Shown here: piece by piece, positions 1 to 10,718 of the stretch
Layout: each line of letters opens with the position of its first letter
How positions within the stretch are numbered: the stretch's first letter is position 1
The notes under the pieces: model-generated
Told to the model about the DNA's origin: nothing
What the model saw: the letters and a program-made list of their open reading frames with translations, nothing else
Database searches by the model: none
Translations under genes and position numbers: made by a program
Assembly: GCA_001599595.1 (NCBI GenBank)
Contig: BCHH01000009.1
Span: 546,099-610,098, forward strand
Origin: Beverwykella pulmonaria
Lineage: Eukaryota > Ascomycota > Dothideomycetes > Pleosporales > Melanommataceae
Direction of reading: 5' to 3'
Length of the DNA: 64,000 nucleotides

Positions 1-1
1 A

Positions 2-382
2 TGGTTTGCATCTGGCGGCTACGAACCCGTGGCCGAAGTCCTCTTCAAAGAACTAAATGTCGACGCGTATTTCCTCGAGTACGACGATGCGCGGTCGGGA
101 GACTTTGCGCCGTTGCGCCACCTCCCGCCTCACAAAGTCGTGGTGCTGGGCCTTATGAGTAGTAAGAAGAGCAGCCTGGATGATAAGGAGGAGATTCTGG
201 AACGTCTGAAGCAGGCAGCGGAGATTGCGCCAAAGGGGCTGGAGCAGCTTTGTCTGAGCCATCAGTGTGGGTTTAGTAGTACGGTGGAGGGGAATGAGCT
301 CACAGAGGAAGAGCAGTGGGCGAAGGTGAGGTTGGAGGTCGAGATTGCTAAGGAGGTTTGGGGGAATGATTTGTCGAAATAG
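2..382 (+). CDS. Cobalamin-independent methionine synthase (MetE)-like protein, 3' part
   Basis: The reading frame is open from base 2, so the gene starts upstream of the window and only about 126 C-terminal residues are seen. The segment reads LEYDDARSGDFAPL, then KVVVLGLMSSK, and CLSHQCGFSSTVEGN. This is the C-terminal half of the MetE/UROD-like TIM barrel, where the late Cys (here in LSHQCGF) is a zinc ligand in true methionine synthases. Family members transfer a methyl group to homocysteine or a related thiol. Many fungal genomes carry shorter MetE-C-like paralogues of unknown substrate, and this fragment could be one of those. The stop at 380-382 is followed 89 bp later by the convergent end of the HAD gene. 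Confidence 0.75.
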   Translation, partial: WFASGGYEPVAEVLFKELNVDAYFLEYDDARSGDFAPLRHLPPHKVVVLGLMSSKKSSLDDKEEILERLKQAAEIAPKGLEQLCLSHQCGFSSTVEGNELTEEEQWAKVRLEVEIAKEVWGNDLSK

Positions 383-471
383 GACAACCTGCAAAGACAA
401 AGCTAGAGGAAGAGGTGTAGATAGATTGCACTGCATAGGATACCATTCAACATAAGCCTTGGGTTCAACCC

Positions 472-1245
472 TTAGGTTTCCATCAATGTCTTCACAGCGG
501 CACCGAACCCGCCTCTGCCTTGCCTTCCATCAACATAAAAATCCACAAATTCATGCTCCTTACCCTTCTTACAACTCTCGGCGCTTACCTCCAATTCAAC
601 ATCCTCGGTCTCCCTATGCACGTACACCGTCCTCATGCCTGTGCTTTTTGCAGCGGCGAGATCGTAGAGATGCGAGGCGAGCATGATGCAATCCTTTGCT
701 TCTAAGCGCACTAACTGTATTGCCTTCTTGTAGATCGCTAGATCCGGTTTCGTCAACCTCAGCAACTCCGATGACATCAGCATGTGAAACGGTATGCCAG
801 AAGAAGACGCGATATCGAGCTGCAACCTCGTCGTCCCATTCGCCAGCACGACTAAGAACCACCTCGTTTCCTCATCTCCCCTCAACTTCTCCAAAGCGGG
901 GATCACATCGGCCCATGGCGTTTGAATATGCCATTGCTGGACTAACTTCTCTCTTACTTCTCCATCCCAGTCCTCAATGCTGATTCCATTTGAGGATAGG
1001 AGGTGGTCAAGGACCCGCCGGTGTGTGACGTCGATGTCCTCCGCGGGATCCCCGCGAGCGAATCGCGCGTGGATTTCGGCGAAGAATCCTGCACGCCATG
1101 AAAGTGCAAAATCTCGGGGGGTTACACATGGATGCGGAGGACAAGACTGGAGAAGGGGTAAAAGTGAGGAGAGCCAGTCGGTGCAAGTGCCCATTAGGTC
1201 GAAGAAAACTGCTTTTTGACGCGGCGGTGGTGAAGGACCAGCCAT
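472..1245 (-). CDS. HAD-superfamily hydrolase, 2-haloacid dehalogenase-like
   Basis: Single-exon gene of 257 residues. I start at the ATG at 1243-1245; the frame stays open upstream but has no other ATG close by. HAD motif I is AVFFDLMGT (nucleophile Asp16), motif II is in VVLANGTTR, the motif III lysine is in LTKPD, and the final motif is in ASHLYDLAAAKSTGM. The length and the small cap between motifs I and II (a helical C1 cap with the FFAEIHARF region) fit the haloacid-dehalogenase type II subfamily. The reaction would be hydrolysis of a small halo-acid or phosphorylated molecule in the cytosol; the substrate cannot be told. It ends tail to tail with the MetE-like gene. Confidence 0.8.
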   Translation of the reverse strand: MAGPSPPPRQKAVFFDLMGTCTDWLSSLLPLLQSCPPHPCVTPRDFALSWRAGFFAEIHARFARGDPAEDIDVTHRRVLDHLLSSNGISIEDWDGEVREKLVQQWHIQTPWADVIPALEKLRGDEETRWFLVVLANGTTRLQLDIASSSGIPFHMLMSSELLRLTKPDLAIYKKAIQLVRLEAKDCIMLASHLYDLAAAKSTGMRTVYVHRETEDVELEVSAESCKKGKEHEFVDFYVDGRQGRGGFGAAVKTLMET

Positions 1246-2038
1246 GATGAGAACATTCAACGACAGAAGAAGGGGTATGAATATTGAGAAATTGAGAGAG
1301 AAAATCGATAGAGGTTAGTACACGTAGAGTTCAAAAGGGCGTGTAAAGGCTAGTGGAAAATGGGGTTAGCGCGGCTGAGTAATGGGGATAGTATCCGGTA
1401 AGACGAAGGGCGTAATTTCATCGCTTCCATTGTCTGTATCCTAACATTTCAAAAGCTCTATTCCTGTTTGAAATCGTCTCTGCCATCTTAGTGGCCAGGC
1501 CAAGGAAGGCCGATTGCTGGACGGATATCAAATTTTCCAGCCAAGAACATGTGTCAGTCTTGTGGGACTGGCACATCGACGACCATCAATTACTCGACAT
1601 CTCCAAACATTCTGGGAACTCCTCACCGTGTACGGCACTGCCCAGTGAAGCTGGGAAAATGTCGTTAAAACATCTGAGTCGTCCGTTTTATCGAGCTACA
1701 CTATGGGTTTGTACGTTTCCTGTTGCTTGTCATATCGAGCACTCTTAGCGTCTAGGATTCAAAGAGAAGCAGCCCGAGGGATCGGCACTTATTTTCCGGA
1801 TGCTCAGGGTTCTAGTACGTTTCCCCCCCATGGAGATTTTGCGCGGGGAAACCAGCCTAGGGTTTGTGGGGCACACACCAGTTTTGTGTGGGGCGAGGCG
1901 TTGTATCTTGACTCGAGGGCTTCTCCAACAGAAATTTTGTACAAAAGCCGGGGTCGCCTTTCCGACCTGCTTTCTCGCTTCATTCCAGGGTCTCAGAATT
2001 TGGGCAAAACCAAAAACACTGGTCTGTTTATATCCAGG
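1246..2038. other. Intergenic region, divergent promoters
   Basis: Separates the HAD gene (leftward) from the sugar transporter (rightward). Short open frames here lack codon bias and splice signals. I see no RNA gene or repeat. Confidence 0.5.
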
Positions 2039-3810
2039 ATGCCAATCTCCATCCAGCTTACGGAATCCTCGCTATGGGCGAACAGGAGATGTCTGCTCAT
2101 TTGCTGCGTTGTTTCTATCGCGAATATGCAATATGGATTTGATAGCGCTGCGGTCGGTTCCTTGCAGGTAGGTGTTCGCTTCCTATTGGGCAGGTTTGAT
2201 TGATTGCTCACGTGAACTTGAAGGCAATGCCTGGATTTCTCAAGGTATTCGGATACGAAGACCCAACGAGTCCACTGGGATATGGCATAAACGTAGGTAC
2301 ATGACCAACTCCTCTTTCCCCACTAACTTTCAGCAGTCAACCGTCCAGCAACTTATCACCTCACTCCTCACATTAGGCAGCTTCGTCTCCTCCCTTACAG
2401 CTGGCTACTTCGCTAGCTTCTTCGGTCGCCGCGAAGGCCTCTGGGCCGCTTGCATCCTCAATGCAGTTGCATGCGGCATCCAAATCGGCACCAATTCTGC
2501 TGGTGTCCTTTATCTCGGCCGTCTGCTTCTCGGTTTTGCCAACGGCTTCTTAGTCACCTTCTCAAATGTGTATACCTCCGAAGTGGCTCCTGCCCATCTA
2601 CGCGGTGTTATGGTGGCTTTATTCGCATACTGGGTGAATATCGGCTCCCTCGTTGGATCCGTTGTCGTCAATTTCACGAAGCATCGTATGGACCAGCTGT
2701 CCTATAGGATCCCCCTTGCCTGCTTGTACATTGTCCCTACGCTTCTCGCCATCGGCCTGTTTTTCGTTCCGGAGAGCCCACGTTGGCTTCTGCACAAGGG
2801 AAAAGAGGCCGAAGCCCGACGATCGTTGGAACGATTGCGATACGGCGCTGTTGATGGCGACGAGCTCGAACTAGAGTGGGCCGAGATGAATAAAGGCGTT
2901 GAGGAAGAGCTTAGACTCGCGAAGAGTATTGCATTCATGGATATGTTCAAGGGTAGGCTAATTCCCACTTCGGTCAGAAGGTTGATAACTCACGGCGATT
3001 GCAGGTCATGACCTCCGACGCACCCTCTTGTGTTATGGCATGATAGCCTGCCAAACGGCGTCTGGGGTCTGGTTCCTCATCGGCTACCAAACGTACTTCC
3101 TCAGCATCGCTGGAATTACCAAAGCCTTCGAATTCTCCATCATGAATACCTGCTTCGGGTTCCTCGGAGTCAACATTGGCATGTACGCTATCCGACACTT
3201 GGTCGGCCGTCGCTCAATCCTGATCTTTGGTGCCTTGGCTTGCGGAATGTGTGAGCTTGCCACCGCCATCGCGGCTAGTATCAATATGACTTCGGAGTCA
3301 ACAGGAAAGGTCTTGGTCGCCTTCACGGCGCTTTTCATGTTCTTTTATAATGGCTGTGTAGGTGCGGCATCGTATCCGGTTGCAACCGAGCTTGTGAGTT
3401 CAAGGCTCAGGGCGTGGACGGTCGGGACGGCGACTTCGCTGGGATATGTTCTTGCATGGCTTACAGGGTTCTGTACTCCTTATTTCATCAACCCTCAAGA
3501 CTTGAACTGGGTAAGCTCACGTTCCACTCACCTTCGCGTACTCGAAAGGCTAACCACAATCTAGGGTGCAAAGTACGGATATATCTGGGCAGCTTCTAAC
3601 TTCCTGTGTGTCCTGTTCTTCTACTTCTGCATGCCAGAAATGAAGGGCAGGTCTCTTGAAGAGCTCGATGAGATCTTTGAGGCAGGAGTCCCGGCGCGCA
3701 AGTTTAAGCAGTATGAGTGTAGAATTGTGGAGGAAGCGATGCACGATGTCGATGCGCAGCACGAGAAACAACAGAGAACGTTTGTCGAGAGTGTGGAGAA
3801 GGCTGCATAG
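2039..3810 (+). CDS. MFS sugar transporter (sugar porter family)
   Basis: Five exons: 2039-2167, 2224-2292, 2334-2952, 3005-3510 and 3565-3810, giving 522 residues. All introns are 41-56 bp GT-AG and keep frame. Sugar porter signatures are in order: GFDSAAVGSLQ in helix 1, FFGRREG in the loop 2-3 motif, GRLLLGFANGF with SEVAPAHLRG (family signature 2), PESPRWLL before the central loop, and EMKGRSLEELDEIF after the last helix. Twelve membrane segments are expected in the plasma membrane, importing hexoses or alpha-glucosides by proton symport. The N-terminus before helix 1 is short (about 15 residues). The exact sugar is unknown. The second exon (69 nt) is small but required by the conserved AMPGFL segment. 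Confidence 0.85.
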
Positions 3811-4252
3811 GGTGCGAATGATACAGAGGAGGTAGTTTTCAGTCAGGGATACCCAGGATTATAAATTCTCCCCTGGTAGATGTAGTAGGGCTTTGTAGAA
3901 ACAGATTGATCATTTTGGCTCTGTGCAAGAACTCGGTGTAGATTTTCTCTCTAGATATTAGTTTTCTCGTAGGGATATAGAGGAATATCGTTTCAATATT
4001 GAAGGCTGTAAACAAAAGGGCGCGAATTCGATTGGATGGAAATGACGTAATAGCTTATCGTATACTGTTTAGTCCTAACACTCCACCAACAGGCGATCAC
4101 AGTTGGTGATTGATATGAAAACTGCCAGATCCCTCAACAGTGTTTACTCCTCAAGCTCTTTCACCCTATTTATCGCTCATACTTCTAGATCTCACTCACA
4201 ACGTACATCACTTAGAAGTCGGTCTCTCGATTAGGGCAATTCGCTTTTGACC
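3811..4252. other. Intergenic region
   Basis: AT-rich 3' flank of the transporter and promoter of the next gene. Nothing recognisable. Confidence 0.4.
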
Positions 4253-5744
4253 ATGAGCAAAGCAACTCTTTCAATGCGTGGATCCGATGCGAGCGCGGCA
4301 GCTGGGGAACGTGTAAGTCACACTATTTCCGCTAGCATTCAAATTTCCTTTTCCGAAACGATATTCAATGAGATCCACCGCCAATGCCACGAAGAATATA
4401 TTCGTCTTCGTATGCTCTCTAGTCATTTACGTGAAAAAAAAATTAGCTAAATAGTTCACGTATGCCAGCAAAAGCATGGCAGCTAATTCGCTACAGCAAA
4501 TATGGGACATCATCTCGAACCTTTGGAACCCGTCGTCGAACCCAAACGGCTACGTCTCCCTCGGTGTCGCCGAAAACGCTCTCATGCATGACGAACTCCG
4601 CGACTTTCTGAACTCCAAACAACTTGTTGACGAGAAATCAAAAGCGCTAACATACGGCGACGGCCCTTCCGGTTCCAAACCTCTCAAAGCCGCACTGTCG
4701 TCGTTCTTCAATTCGTACTTCCACCCCGTGACTCCAGTCAAACCAGAACAGCTGTTCATCACGAATGGGGTTACAAGTATTATCGAGCACACAAGCTGGG
4801 CAATCGCAAACCCAGGAGATGGGATACTGCTAGGACGTCCGTACTATCGGTCTTTTCTGCACGATATTGGGTTCCGAACCGGTGTGAAAGTCGTCCCTGT
4901 ATCCTTTGGCGACGTGGATCCTTGCGGCCCTGACTGTGTAGCTGTATACGAAAAAGAAGTCCTTCAATCTAACCAGAACGGAGTCAAAGTCCGCGCTCTG
5001 ATGCTGTGCCATCCCCATAATCCCCTCGGACGATGCTATTCGCGGAGCACTCTCATCGAACTTATGAAATTATGCGAGAAGTACGATATCCATTTCATCA
5101 GTGATGAGATCTACGCGCTCTCCGTATGGGAGAACACCGTTGATAAAATAGACACTACACCCGAGCCCTTCTACTCTGCGCTCTCGATCGAGATACGCGA
5201 TATCATCGATCCCTCACGTGTCCACGTTCTCTGGGGTACATCCAAGGACTTTGGCGCAAATGGCTTGCGTCTCGGCGTCCTCGTTTCGCAAGCTAATGAT
5301 CGGTTTCTGAAGGCTTGCGGTACTGGCTCGTTATTCTCATCCGCGAGTTCTTTGGCTGAAAACGCTGTGACTGAGCTTCTCGGGGATGAAAGGTTCTTCG
5401 AAGCTTTTGTAAAGAGGAACAGGGAGCGGTTGTCGGAAGCATATACGCATGCGGTGAAACTACTAGATGATTGCGGGATCGAGCACAAGAAGGGTGTGAA
5501 TGCAGCATTCTTCCTGTGGGTGGACTTGGGGAAGAAGTACAGGGAGAACCACCCAGAGGCCAAAGACGCAGAGGGGGCTGCGATCACAGGCCAAATTCAA
5601 AAAATATTGATGGAAAAGATGGTCTACATCGTGACCGGCGACGCAGCGGGCGCGGAACAACCAGGCTGGTTCCGGATTGTTTTTTCACAGCTTCCGGAGA
5701 TCGTCTCGGAGGGAATACAAAGAATCGCCGGATCCCTCTCCTAG
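4253..5744 (+). CDS. 1-Aminocyclopropane-1-carboxylate synthase-like PLP aminotransferase
   Basis: Two exons, 4253-4312 and 4455-5744, about 449 residues. The long exon alone carries nearly the whole fold-type I enzyme: VSLGVAENALMHDEL at the N-terminus, YGDGPSGSKPLK, ITNGVTS, NPGDGILLGRPYY, LCHPHNPLGRCY (substrate carboxylate/PLP contact Asn), FISDEIYALSVW (PLP ring Asp and Tyr), and GTSKDFGANGLRLG with the Schiff-base lysine near residue 284. The family covers ACC synthases, alanine-type aminotransferases and C-S lyases of GliI type in toxin clusters. No cluster genes are visible here, so a general aminotransferase/ACS-like role is the safest call. The first intron (142 bp) is chosen because only the acceptor at 4453-4454 keeps frame with the ATG at 4253. 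The internal ATG at 4476 is an alternative start. Confidence 0.8.
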
Positions 5745-6263
5745 TTTATCGACGATAGTCCAGGGCGATAACGCTGAGGAATTCGTCCCGCGGACACTTT
5801 TTATGCTATTTCGATCGCCATTAATCTCTGATTTCTCCATGATTATCCCCATGTCCTCGTCCTGCGCTTTCTTTGCAGAATTTTGTCAAAATGTCGTTGA
5901 AACCGCGTTCCATATCAGCTTCCTCGAAATTTGTCTTGGGCTCTTTTTCGTTTCAACTATTCCAATCTCCTTTCTCGTTCTTTCCTTCACCTATTTCATT
6001 TCGGCCTCGAGGATGATGCGTATGAATCGTTCAGGCCACTCCATCACTCGTTTTCGTACTGACCCTCATGTATGCCATGTTCGATAAGCGAAAGTGCAGC
6101 TTCTGTATATGCAGTCTTGAAGCTCATCTATAATTTTGTGTCACGTTTTGTCCCCGCATCGGCGGGGCGGGGGAAGTACGGATCATTGCACCTGGCAGCT
6201 ACGAAGAACCGATGCATCGTGAGGTCCGGGTCGAGAGAAGGGAAGGGCAGGGCTTGATCTTCC
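5745..6263. other. Intergenic region
   Basis: 3' flank of the aminotransferase-like gene. Open frames here show no family resemblance. Confidence 0.4.
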
Positions 6264-7421
6264 CTAAGCCATCACACTCCCGTCTAACTCCCATTCCCCA
6301 CTCTCAACACACCCCTCAACACCGCCCAGCCCGAATTCAATGTAAATCCTACCGGCCCTAGCTCCCCAATATAGCACTTCTAATCTGACGCCTATTTCCC
6401 CCACCAAATACTGCAACCCCTCCTCACCAACCCCCCACAGCCTCAAACACTCAGCGACACCGGGAAGTTCTCTGAACTCTCTAGTTCCCACGACCATGAT
6501 AACTTCTGCACCCCCGGATACGGTCTCAAAGGAACACATACATATTCCTTCTTGTGCAAGCCCTCCAGGTACGAAACCGCGGCGCGGAACTCTTCAAGTA
6601 GAGGGTGGATGAGGCATAGAGAGAAGATGCAGCAGGAGGTAACAAAAATATGGTTTTATCGTACGTTCAGGGAAGGCGTGATTGTTCGCCATCCACCATA
6701 CCTCCCGTTTGTCTTCCACTATGCCTCTCGTTCATCTTAGCGCACCCAACCACGCACCGGAGATATCCGCGGTATACATAAGCTCTCACCTTCGAATGTG
6801 GATTGATGGGAGAGTAGCGCTTTTCGAAGAGCAAGGGCGGAAGGGTGGTGATGTGGATGTCGTTCTACGGCGTCTCTGCATCGCGGCCGACTTTATACGC
6901 AATACCCGGCAAGGAATTGGAGTCACGTGCAGAGAACACAGTTCCGCATGTGCGGTGCTCAATCTCCTTCAATAATGTGCCTGATAAGCCTGCGGGTTTG
7001 TTGTCAAGTGGGTCTAGGGTTATAGTTCCATCGTCGGATATGGACTGAGACAGGGTAGGATGGAGGAAGGACAGTGACGGGAATGGAAATATCATGTTCC
7101 TTAGCGTTTCATATTCCTAAGGGGATATATGTGAGGGATTGGGGGGGCTAGGGAACGATGATTGGGGGCTGGAGGGTGGAGAGAAGGATGAATTACCAGG
7201 AAAATGTGGGAAGGCATGAGGGAATTTGCGCTGATGGTTTGTGTACGCCATAGTTTCGGTACCAGCGAGGTGCTGTTGATTTTTGGTGTTGAAGAAGAGT
7301 CAGAGGTCAATCGGGTGTAAATAGTGCGAGGCGAGAGATAGTATATGTGACCGTTCTCCTCCAGCACAGAGCAAGGCGAAACAAAGATTTGGCAGAAGTT
7401 AGGAAGCCGCGAATCGGTCAT
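6264..7421 (-). pseudogene. Decayed unrecognised multi-exon gene
   Basis: I do not recognise the family. Coding-like stretches follow each other on the minus strand: about 7421-7197 (from an ATG), a good GT-AG intron 7196-7117, then 7116-6790. Across the intron the frame continues smoothly (exon 2 starts EYETLRNMIFPF). Exon 2 contains one in-frame TAG at 6867-6865, yet the downstream codons still read as protein (DIHITTLPPLLFEKRYSP) up to a clean donor at 6789. A third block contains EEFRAAVSYLEGLHKKEY, and a last block ends at 6264 in another frame. One stop plus at least one frame break argue for a broken gene. A misassembly or an unusual intron is possible. Confidence 0.35.
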
Positions 7422-8056
7422 CCAACTTGTGGGATTTGTGGCCAACATATATGTATGCATCTCGATGCCACGAACTAAAAACGATAGAAAACGTACTTTG
7501 CCATACACGTTGTACAATTATCAACGCGTCTGAAACAGTTGCTGAGTTCCAAACAGCCAGAACGCTTCAGGGAAATGTGTAAAGACAATCAACGGTTTTG
7601 TCGCATTCCTTTATCTCAGGTATGCTGTCAGTCTGCCACAATCGTTCGACGTTGTTGGCCTAAAAAGAAAGGATTTGACTGTAGTGTACCGATTCGTGGT
7701 GCCGCGAGTTTTTTTATTTGGGGAAGTAGGAAACAACTTTTCCTTCATTTTGTAAGAGTCAGCTTTGGAGTAATATGAAATGCCCCTAGTCATTCTAGAT
7801 CAGAGGTTCGTGTATTTAATTCGTATGGGCGTTCTCTGATGTTGATTGAAAACTCAAACCTCATTATCTTTTACATTTCTATACTCCCTCCGTTCTTGTC
7901 TAGCGCTTGTAACAAACAATAAATCCGCCTCTCATGCTTTTATTCTTGTGATTCTTAATGTACATATATCCTTTCCTACGGACTTCCAGTCTCAGCACAG
8001 AATTAGTGCAAGCATCTATTCTTTTCCTGCTCTTCTCATCTCTCCTTATCCTACTC
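7422..8056. other. Intergenic region
   Basis: No gene seen. The right edge (from about 8020) is C/T-rich on the plus strand because it enters the 3' end of the next minus-strand gene. Confidence 0.4.
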
Positions 8057-9268
8057 CTAACCCTCGACCACCAGCTCATCCAACCACTCCGCCACCCTCC
8101 CCATCCACTCATCTTCCCTCCCCTCTCCACTCCCATAAACACAGACCTGCCCCACACTTCTCAACCGATCACAGACCTCCCAAACCAGCTCCTGCTCTCT
8201 ATACTTCCACTTCGCAGCTAGTAACATCTCTTCTCCACCTTCCATCCCTCTTACAATCTCTCCCCATCTCCTATACAACTTCTCCCTCTCCTCAACAGCA
8301 ACCGTATAGTCATAGCCCAAGTACATGAGGAACGAGCGCCTCCACAACGGAAACGGAACAACAGACGCAAACTCCCAGTCCAGTATCCCCGTGATCTCGC
8401 ACGTTTCAGGATCGAGCAGAAATTGCGAGAAGTGCAAATCATTGTGTGCGAGGCGAAATTCTACGTCGTTCAGTTTGTCTCGCAGCTCGGTGTTCGAAGA
8501 GAGATGCGAAAGAAAAGCTTGCAGACGAGGGATGTAGATTTTGAATTTCTCCATCGTGGGAGAGATCGATATGCCGTGAATGTACTTCTCGACATGCGCC
8601 GAGATCCATGACACAAACGTCGGATAACCATCTTCACTTCTCGGGTTCAAAGAGGCATACGTGCAGCCTCTAGGCCAGTACTCCCGAATCTGCGGGATTT
8701 GGTAGTAGTGCTCGTTCAGCGGCGGACCGACGACTACCCTCTCCCCTTCGGGGCTTTCTTCGACCTTCAACCCTCCAAGTCTCTCGAACGGATGCCTATA
8801 CAGCTCCAAATGTAACCTCGTCATCTGCTCAAGGATATAGTCCATTTTCTCTCGGGTAATCGTGGTATAGACATCTCCGGCAGTTACGCCTCGAAGGCGC
8901 GTCATGATCATGTACTCTGCACCCAGCGGGTTCTGCGTACTTGTGTCGTAGAAGATGATTGATGGAACTGGAAGAGACGCAGCGCTATTCTCGTGGAGCC
9001 ATTTGAGCGTTGCGACTTCGTTCATGGTCTTAATGTGGTGTATTGCGTCATTTGCTATTCGTAGGACTAAACTCGTCGGGTCTGAAGGCGCGGAAGTAGA
9101 GGAGAGGGGAGATGTGGAATGAGAGGTGAGAGAGGCGATAGTTGAGGTTGGGTACGTGATGATCCATATTGAATGGTATTCTGCTGTTACTTCTAGGGGT
9201 GATATTTTCGAAGGGGATGGGAGGTTGAGGGAGCGTAAGAGCAATGCAATTTGATTTTCGCTGACCAT
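8057..9268 (-). CDS. APH-family kinase-like protein with altered catalytic loop
   Basis: Single exon, 403 residues from the ATG at 9268. The fold follows the aminoglycoside phosphotransferase/choline kinase family: an N-lobe with VLRIAND and the helix around EVATLKWL, hinge YMIMTRLRGVTAGDVY, catalytic loop AHNDLHFSQFLLD and metal-binding GILDWEFA. In the catalytic loop the Asp is present (about residue 277), but the usual Asn five residues later is Gln (residue 282). Fungi have many such genes, mostly uncharacterised; true antibiotic kinase activity should not be assumed. It probably acts in the cytosol. It is transcribed away from the beta-lactamase-like gene, 1.45 kb apart. Confidence 0.8.
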   Translation of the reverse strand: MVSENQIALLLRSLNLPSPSKISPLEVTAEYHSIWIITYPTSTIASLTSHSTSPLSSTSAPSDPTSLVLRIANDAIHHIKTMNEVATLKWLHENSAASLPVPSIIFYDTSTQNPLGAEYMIMTRLRGVTAGDVYTTITREKMDYILEQMTRLHLELYRHPFERLGGLKVEESPEGERVVVGPPLNEHYYQIPQIREYWPRGCTYASLNPRSEDGYPTFVSWISAHVEKYIHGISISPTMEKFKIYIPRLQAFLSHLSSNTELRDKLNDVEFRLAHNDLHFSQFLLDPETCEITGILDWEFASVVPFPLWRRSFLMYLGYDYTVAVEEREKLYRRWGEIVRGMEGGEEMLLAAKWKYREQELVWEVCDRLRSVGQVCVYGSGEGREDEWMGRVAEWLDELVVEG

Positions 9269-10718
9269 CGTAGCTAAGGTTGAGAAGTCAAGAGGTACAG
9301 TTGGTGAACAAGACACTACCTATTCAATACTTTGCCGCCAAGAACTAATAGATAGATAGACCACATGTTGATATGAGGAAGTTCGACTCATGTCGAGAAT
9401 ACTAGGATTAGGGTTAAGCTAATCCAGAAAGGTGCGTGAACGTGATTAGCCAGTCAGATCGCTCGCAGAAGTAATCCATGATTCGTCTAATTATGTTCAT
9501 CTCCCAACGAAAACATCCCAAGATGCATTCCGTCTACTCGCCATCACAGACGCGAGGTTCGAATAAGGTCAACTATGCCTCTCGAATGCCAGACGCGCGA
9601 ACATCGCCTGTGGAACTCAGCTGAGCATTACAGCCTCGTTTGCTGGGATCATCGGGGTTGGCAAGAGGCTGTGCTGATGAAAAGAAATTAGACGCGTGAG
9701 TATTTCTTCATGCTCTGCATCATGTACAGGTGAAAATGACCATGTAAAGGGAAATACCTTTCCTCACATGACTATCGCTGAAGAGGATTTGATTGCGCCA
9801 CAGTTCGCAGCATTATGCCCAACGCAGGAGGGGAAGAGGGATTTTGCTACCCTTTGGACCCCAACATCCTCGAGGACCCTTGTCGCTCTCCTTGACTATC
9901 GATTGGGCTGCATAAACACTCAAGGGTCCCAATCCTGATGATTGGCTGTCATCTGATTTGTTTCCTTGGATGGGAAGGGTGTCGTGGTGAACAGGGGGCC
10001 TTGTATGCAGGCAATCTTATCCACGAATCCGCATTAGTTTCCGAGGACCGAGTCTGTGGAGACGGCGCGCATGCGGCACGGAACTGTATTTGTACCACGG
10101 TTGAGGTGCAGAGGCGAGCAAGTGTAATGGTGGGGGTTGGAGAGGATTTCCTTCTTTCAACGAGGCTAACTTGCGCACCTGAACATGGTCGCAACCAAGT
10201 CTTCAAGTGGGTGTAGGAATGTCATCCATGAATGGGAGGCCTAGCTCCGTATGCTGCTGTCATATTTCTAACCCTACGCGAACACGCACCGCTACAACCT
10301 TGCCTCACGTGGTAGTCGCAGCGTTTGCTCGAATCGGGAAAAACTAACGGCTCGAAGTGGAGACTCAGGATTCGGATGCCTCGTGGTGGCGCGGGGAGTT
10401 GTGTAACAATACGAGAGGCGGGGCGAAAAAGGCATAGCGAACGACCTGTATACTGTATATAGGGTAGCATGTGCGCCAGGAAATTCTTCACCTTCCTGCG
10501 GTCGTCTTCAGCTATTTGGTTACTCCTTTCCTTGCACTTGATTTGTTTAAATTGTTTTGATTCTCTACATTCCTTTGTGTACGACCCAGTTCACTTTTCC
10601 ACCCAACGCCAAGACGACACAATTTCCTGTGCAAGATTGCGAAGGCTGTACCCCACGTCATCCCCTTCCTCGATTTGCACCCCGTAGAATAATCCCCATC
10701 GCTTGAGGTTCTTTTGCG
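9269..10718. other. Long intergenic region between divergent genes
   Basis: Contains several short open frames (up to 92 codons) without codon bias or family resemblance. There is a single TTAGGGTTA-like string near 9408 and a GATAGATAGATA stretch near 9350. I see no gene. Confidence 0.45.

Noticed and set aside
9400..9425. TTAGGGTTA string resembling a fungal telomere repeat
   Set aside because: A single copy only; no array, so not evidence of a telomere or interstitial telomere.
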